In this document: positions 59,526-64,000 of the stretch, in pieces | Layout of the letters: each line of letters starts with the position of its first letter | How positions within the stretch are numbered: the stretch's first letter is position 1 | DNA from: Tritrichomonas foetus | Lineage: Eukaryota > Parabasalia > Tritrichomonadida > Tritrichomonadidae | Direction: 5' to 3' | DNA: 64,000 nt | Assembly (NCBI GenBank): GCA_001839685.1 | Contig: MLAK01000628.1 | Location: 1 to 64,000 of the forward strand | The notes under the pieces: generated by a model | Databases searched by the model: none | What the model was told of the DNA's origin: nothing | Seen by the model: only the letters and a program-made list of their open reading frames with translations | Translations under genes and position numbers: made by a program

Positions 59526-61781
59526 TCAGTCATCTGTGTAGTTTGGATGAACCGATATCTCTTCGTTATCACCCAAAATAAGAACTTGATCAACATTGAT
59601 TAAGCGGTTAATAACCAATTTAACAATTTCAACATCTTTTTCAATATCTTCTACTTGTCCGTAACCATCTTCATTCTGTTTAAGCCACCAATCTGTAATA
59701 GCATCAACATTCTGTACTGGTATTTCTGTATCAACTTGTTTCTGTGACTCAATTTCTCGAAGATGTAAAACAATAAGCTTAGAGATTCTTTTATATTGTT
59801 CATATGTAATTGTTCTCTGTTCTTTGTTCATTTCTTCCTTTTGATTCTCGATTACTTCGCTTGGAACATCTTCAAGTGTAACAGCCTCAGCTTCGACCTG
59901 AATAATAGATCTCTTCAAGAGGCGTGTAGCTTCGCGAACATAATCTACTCTCACTTCGTTGTCGAGATTCATCTTAGCAAGAGCTTCACTCAGACGAATC
60001 AAAGCTTCAAGTTGTCTAACAGTAATCCTATATGAAGCTCTAGAAACACCAGTTGAATCTTCTTCTCTAAGATTTACATATGCACGAACAAGTTCTTTCA
60101 TAGCTTCTTTTGTGATCTTTGGCTCTTGCTTCTTGGCATATTTAATATAATGACGAAGTTGCTCTGTTGAAAAGTGATCACCTGTGAATTGTGATGGAAT
60201 TTCTCGGTGAACAGAAAAAATATGCTCAGCAATTCTAGCATCAGCGTCTGCTTGACATTCATCAACAATAACAAAGAAAAGGTCGAAACGTGACATAATT
60301 GGAGCACTTAAGTTCAAGTTAGCACGAAGTGGTTTAGATTTATCATATCTTCCACTGATTGGATTGGCTGCTGCAAGAACAGATGTTTGTGCATTCAATG
60401 TTGCATGAATTCCAGCTTTAGCGATAGAAATTGTCTGTTGTTCCATTGCTTCGTGAATGGCAACTTGATCAACGATATTCATTTTGTCGAATTCATCAAT
60501 ACAGCAAACGCCATGATCAGCAAGCATCATAGCACCAGCTTCAATTGTGAAATCGCCAGTTTCTACATCTTTGGTCACAGATGCTGTTAAACCAGCAGCT
60601 GATGAAGATTGACCAGATGTGTAAATAGAACGTGGAATAACACTTGATACATATTTAAGGAATTGTGACTTGGCTGTTGATGGATCACCAACAATACAAA
60701 TATTGATATCACCACGAAGTTTGATATTATCTTTTGTTATCTTTGGAACACCACCGAGAAGCATAAGTAAAATTCCGCGTTTGACTTCATCGTGTCCATA
60801 GACATTAGGTGCAATAGAATGTGACAATTTATCATAAAGTCCTTGAGAATTGCGAATTGCCATAATTTCTGCTTTTTCTGAATCAGTTTCGATTTGTTGA
60901 TCATCTTCAATTTGTTGAACAGAGGATCCAAGAAAAGACAAACGATAAGTTAATTCACGTGATCCATAATTTTTGATGCCAGCAACACCATCCATTTCAA
61001 AACCAGCCGGCCTTTGCAAAACTGGTTTTTCACCAAGAATGCGGCGGGGCTGCTCTGGAACAGCTACTGGTGTTCCAACAAAAACAACACGATCACCTGG
61101 CTTGACAGCTTCAACAAAATCGTTTCTAAGAATAACTTCGATTGTTCGTGGCATTGATCCTGATGGAACTTCAGATGGATTTTCTTGAACGAGAACGCGC
61201 TGCCAGTCAACAAATGTTGATCGATCTGTTAAAAGTTCGAATTTTGATCGGTTGTTACATGTTTTTGATGGGCATACTGCCGGCTCTGTAAATTGGAAAT
61301 TTTGGACAACATTCGAAATTTCAGCTCCACAGCCTCTACACTTGAAAGTGGCGTTCAAAAGTTCAGGACGAACTTCTGACGTGCGTGTGACTGTTCCTGA
61401 AAAGCTGAATAGTTTTCCAATGTGAGTCGCTCTGAGATCACGAATTGCTGATTGAATTGGGAAGTTTATGAATGAAACATAGAAACGGCGGTCACCATGA
61501 CCGTGTTCGTCGCGAACGTAAGACGCATCTATGCCTTTAATGAATTCAAGAAGAGAACGATTCAAAACTGGTTCAAATCTGTAAAAATTCGGATGAATTG
61601 CATCGGCAAGATCCGAATCGTGGTCCATAAGATGCTGGTAATCAACAACAAGTGTTGATGAATCGAGATCTTTCATTTCGTTAGCTTTCTTGACGTAGTA
61701 AGATTCACCATCGACTTGAAAATCGTTAAGGAATGCGCTGAATCTACTTTGAATTTCGGTATTTACGTTTTCTTCAGCCAT
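59526..61781 (-). CDS. MCM6: MCM6 replicative helicase subunit
   Basis: Subunit of the MCM2-7 replicative DNA helicase in the nucleus. The N-terminal domain carries a zinc-binding site: C148, C151, C170 and C175. The VPSGSMPRTIEVILR segment (205-219) is characteristic of MCM6. The AAA+ core has Walker A GDPSTAKS (365-372), Walker B CCIDEFDKM (426-434, D429/E430) and the SRFD arginine finger (R498). SYRITVRQLEALIRLSEALA near the C-terminus is the MCM helical box. The 751 residues are near the family's usual length. The frame opens with TTG at 61832; the ATG at 61781 is used. It is one of the clearest calls in the window. Confidence 0.98.
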   Translation of the reverse strand: MAEENVNTEIQSRFSAFLNDFQVDGESYYVKKANEMKDLDSSTLVVDYQHLMDHDSDLADAIHPNFYRFEPVLNRSLLEFIKGIDASYVRDEHGHGDRRFYVSFINFPIQSAIRDLRATHIGKLFSFSGTVTRTSEVRPELLNATFKCRGCGAEISNVVQNFQFTEPAVCPSKTCNNRSKFELLTDRSTFVDWQRVLVQENPSEVPSGSMPRTIEVILRNDFVEAVKPGDRVVFVGTPVAVPEQPRRILGEKPVLQRPAGFEMDGVAGIKNYGSRELTYRLSFLGSSVQQIEDDQQIETDSEKAEIMAIRNSQGLYDKLSHSIAPNVYGHDEVKRGILLMLLGGVPKITKDNIKLRGDINICIVGDPSTAKSQFLKYVSSVIPRSIYTSGQSSSAAGLTASVTKDVETGDFTIEAGAMMLADHGVCCIDEFDKMNIVDQVAIHEAMEQQTISIAKAGIHATLNAQTSVLAAANPISGRYDKSKPLRANLNLSAPIMSRFDLFFVIVDECQADADARIAEHIFSVHREIPSQFTGDHFSTEQLRHYIKYAKKQEPKITKEAMKELVRAYVNLREEDSTGVSRASYRITVRQLEALIRLSEALAKMNLDNEVRVDYVREATRLLKRSIIQVEAEAVTLEDVPSEVIENQKEEMNKEQRTITYEQYKRISKLIVLHLREIESQKQVDTEIPVQNVDAITDWWLKQNEDGYGQVEDIEKDVEIVKLVINRLINVDQVLILGDNEEISVHPNYTDD

Positions 61782-61976
61782 TAATTTATAAACAACTTTT
61801 TTGTGTCCGTTTACTATTTCGAAAAAAGTCAACCGTAATATAGGTTAACTATAAAAATATTAACCACTATTTAATAGAATCTTCTATGAAATCACTCTGT
61901 GGATTTATACAAAATTTATAAGAATGAAGATATTATAATATCAATAGGAAATATATTTCATTTTATTTATAATCCA

Positions 61977-62238
61977 TTATATGGTTGTTTCTGATTCTGT
62001 TTCAGATGTGTTTGGAATTGGTTTAGCCATTGTTGTGATAAGTAGATTAAAAATCTCAAATCGTTTTGAATACTGAAGGGGTGTGTTATTTTTATAAATA
62101 AAAGAAAAGCTTCATAAAAAAGAATTCGTAAATATCTTTTGGCACTATATTGATATTTTCTTTAGCCATTAAAAGTACAACAATTTCATAGAAATTAAAC
62201 TTACATGCTATGTGCAAAGGTGTTGTATCGTCAATATT
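61977..62238 (-). pseudogene. Detached 3' continuation of the ankyrin gene
   Basis: Beyond the TAG that closes the ankyrin frame, the same reading continues with ankyrin-like sequence (NIDDTTPLHIACKFNFYEI, VVLLMAKENINI) to a TAA at 62092-62094. After a change of frame, NNTPLQYSKRFEIFNLLIT is followed by a Thr/Ser-rich tail (PNTSETESETTI) and stop at 61977. Either the gene is spliced here or this is a damaged 3' end. The tail looks like a natural C-terminus, so the interruption is probably recent if it is a lesion. Confidence 0.6.
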
Positions 62239-64000
62239 CTAAGTATTAAAAATAACTTCATGAAAAATGTTACAAAAGCATCTCGATAAAAAATAGTGTT
62301 TAATGCCTACTGCATTGACATCAATGTCTTTGTGAGAAAGAAGTAATCGCACAATTTCATAATTTCCACTTTTGCAGGCTATGTGTAATGCAGTTTTATT
62401 ATTGAATCTTGCATTCACATTTAATTTGGGATGAGCCAAAAGTTTTTTCACACATTCAATCGCTTGGCATTGACATGCAAAACATAATGGATTTCCATCA
62501 AATTCAAATCGTGAATTATTTATATCACATCCACGAATATTAAGGAGTGTGTCAATGACATCAGGCGAATTAAATTGACATGCAGCTGTAAGCATGAGAG
62601 TAGCTGTTTCACCGTTGATTTTAATATCGTCATGATTAAGAATTAATGATACAATTTTATCATTTCCTTTTTTACATGCAAAGAAAAGTGGAGTTAATGG
62701 ATAATTTACTCTTCCACCAAAAATAAAAAAATTAAACTGGTGATGATACGTTCGGATGAAAAATAAATTAAAAACATAAACAGCATTTATATTAGTTTCT
62801 TTAAATAAAAGTAAATACTCAACAATATCGTAGTATCCCAATTGGCATGCAACATGAAGTGGTGTTAATTCATTTGATCTTTGATTGAGATCAATTTGTC
62901 CAGAATCAATGAAAAATTTCAATAATTTATAATTGTCCTCAGATGCGGCGTACAGTGGTAATTGAATAACATTATTTCTTTTATATATTCCAACACCAAT
63001 TTCCAAAAGATATCTCAAAATTTTCATATTGCTTTTCTGAATGCATTTTATTAGCATTTGATGAACATCTTTACATAACTTTGGTTTGGATCTCATCATC
63101 CACTCAAATATATCAAACCTGTTATATTCTATTGCTATATCAATCATTCCTGTAAAATCACAATTGTTTTGTTCACAGAGACGTATAATTTCAACACTCC
63201 CTCCTGCAACTGCAAATTTTGTTAAATCATCAGCTTGTTCATTGTCTAATGCATGATTCATTAGCAAGAACTTAAAGCAATTAATTGATCTGAAATAAGC
63301 TGCATATTGAATTAAAGTTGGTGAATTACTCACCATAGTACAGCTTTCGTAAATAGAGTTTGGAATTTTCATGTTTATATTGAAGTCGTTTGTTGAATAA
63401 AAGGCTTGAAGTTCATCAATATTGTCATTTCTAATTGCAACTGCGATTGGATCCTGATTAATTCCTTCAGAAGCATACTTTTTATGTAATTCCCAGTCAT
63501 TTTTAGCTAATTCATCAATATTTCCAGGTAAAATATTGCTTATTGATAAGAAATAAGCAGGATCTATTTTAAAGAAGATGTGAATGAAATATACAGATCT
63601 AAATGAAGTTGTTGTGAAAACATTTTCTGATAATAACTTTTTTTCTAAAAACTTTTGAACCAAAAATTTACTTTCTTTTCCATTTTCACTTAAATAATAT
63701 CCAGAAATTAAGCTTACTACATCTTTAATTTTCTTTGCAATTTCACCAATGAGATCAACATAAATATCAACATTATGAGGATTAGATTTGAATGCACTTA
63801 AAACAATTCTGCCAAGAGTTTTTACATCTGATCCTTTATTGAAAAATCCCAAACCATAAATTTCTTCAATTGTATCATTGAAATTTAATCTTGTAACAGA
63901 ATAGAGAAGATCTTGTAATTTTGTGAGCTGATGCATCTCGACATTCTTGCTTAATTGAGCTTCCATTTCTTCAAGATATTCTTGAAATTTTGTCGCTTCA
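62239..64000 (-). CDS. Ankyrin-repeat protein, 5' end beyond the window
   Basis: Trichomonad-type ankyrin protein. The longest ATG frame starts at 63966, but the same frame stays open to the window edge (preceded by EATKFQEYLEE), so the true start may lie beyond. The N-terminal 190 residues are helical without repeats, then ankyrin units fill about 190-575 (TPLHVACQLGYYDIVEYLLL, TALHIACKSGNYEIVRLLLS). One repeat contains a 24-residue aromatic insertion between INA and VNYPLTPLF (about 62,710-62,785). The frame ends at a TAG (62239-62241) inside the next repeat, after an insertion of equal length. Ankyrin arrays bind proteins; no partner is evident. Confidence 0.8.
   Translation of the reverse strand, partial: EATKFQEYLEEMEAQLSKNVEMHQLTKLQDLLYSVTRLNFNDTIEEIYGLGFFNKGSDVKTLGRIVLSAFKSNPHNVDIYVDLIGEIAKKIKDVVSLISGYYLSENGKESKFLVQKFLEKKLLSENVFTTTSFRSVYFIHIFFKIDPAYFLSISNILPGNIDELAKNDWELHKKYASEGINQDPIAVAIRNDNIDELQAFYSTNDFNINMKIPNSIYESCTMVSNSPTLIQYAAYFRSINCFKFLLMNHALDNEQADDLTKFAVAGGSVEIIRLCEQNNCDFTGMIDIAIEYNRFDIFEWMMRSKPKLCKDVHQMLIKCIQKSNMKILRYLLEIGVGIYKRNNVIQLPLYAASEDNYKLLKFFIDSGQIDLNQRSNELTPLHVACQLGYYDIVEYLLLFKETNINAVYVFNLFFIRTYHHQFNFFIFGGRVNYPLTPLFFACKKGNDKIVSLILNHDDIKINGETATLMLTAACQFNSPDVIDTLLNIRGCDINNSRFEFDGNPLCFACQCQAIECVKKLLAHPKLNVNARFNNKTALHIACKSGNYEIVRLLLSHKDIDVNAVGIKHYFLSRCFCNIFHEVIFNT

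Noticed and set aside
1..64000. tRNA, rRNA or snRNA genes
   Set aside because: Looked for T-loop-like GTTCGA boxes with matching stems and rRNA core motifs by eye in intergenic DNA; no convincing candidate. A covariance-model scan would settle this.

Overview
The window looks like nuclear DNA of a parabasalid protist (a trichomonad; the gene families fit Tritrichomonas better than Trichomonas, but that is inference). It is AT-rich eukaryotic DNA with long single-exon genes on both strands. Some genes have a trichomonad-type initiator (TCA+1-Y-W) a few bases before ATG, and several stop codons overlap TAAA. It carries protein kinase-like/Sel1-repeat and ankyrin genes typical of expanded trichomonad families. 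Intergenic regions contain decayed transposons, including a mariner-like remnant. No rRNA, tRNA or CRISPR was recognised by eye.

Layout. 0-7 kb: a WW-MyTH4-RhoGAP protein, an AP-2-type sigma adaptin, a Fringe-like glycosyltransferase whose start has no ATG, and NPL4. 7-23 kb: two very long pseudokinase/Sel1-repeat proteins around a leucine-rich-repeat protein, then a 1,202-residue protein with a possible degenerate caspase-like N-terminus. 23-30 kb: a MITE-like element, a cathepsin B-like protease and a Sec23/Sec24-like protein head to head on a 96-bp shared promoter region, and a tandem-CH/coiled-coil/Sel1 fusion. 30-43.5 kb: an RRM-like RNA-binding protein, a karyopherin, a large low-complexity/coiled-coil protein, a TBL1-like LisH-WD40 protein, a 19-bp satellite with an assembly gap, and a BRAP2-like protein. 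43.5-54.4 kb: 11 kb without an intact gene, holding a duplicated palindrome-bearing repeat, a mariner remnant, a zinc-finger pseudogene, a probable DDE-transposase pseudogene, and inverted repeats. 54.4-64 kb: a helical protein (possibly SAPS-like), an EGF/IPT-like type I membrane protein, PUS3-type pseudouridine synthase, an 18-bp satellite, an HhH-GPD-like protein, MCM6, and an ankyrin gene cut by the window edge and interrupted at its 3' end.

The genes are mostly unrelated housekeeping and regulatory functions: trafficking (AP-2 sigma, Sec23/24-like, cathepsin B-like), ubiquitin handling (NPL4, BRAP2), nuclear functions (MCM6, karyopherin, TBL1, PUS3) and cytoskeleton/Rho signalling (RhoGAP, CH-Sel1). 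There are no operons. Points most worth a second look are the paired pseudokinase-Sel1 genes with the same Asp-to-Asn change, the CH-CH/coiled-coil/Sel1 fusion, the 72-nt insertions at the same place in two ankyrin repeats (one with GT-AG ends), and an AAAAAGTTT-like motif recurring upstream of many genes.
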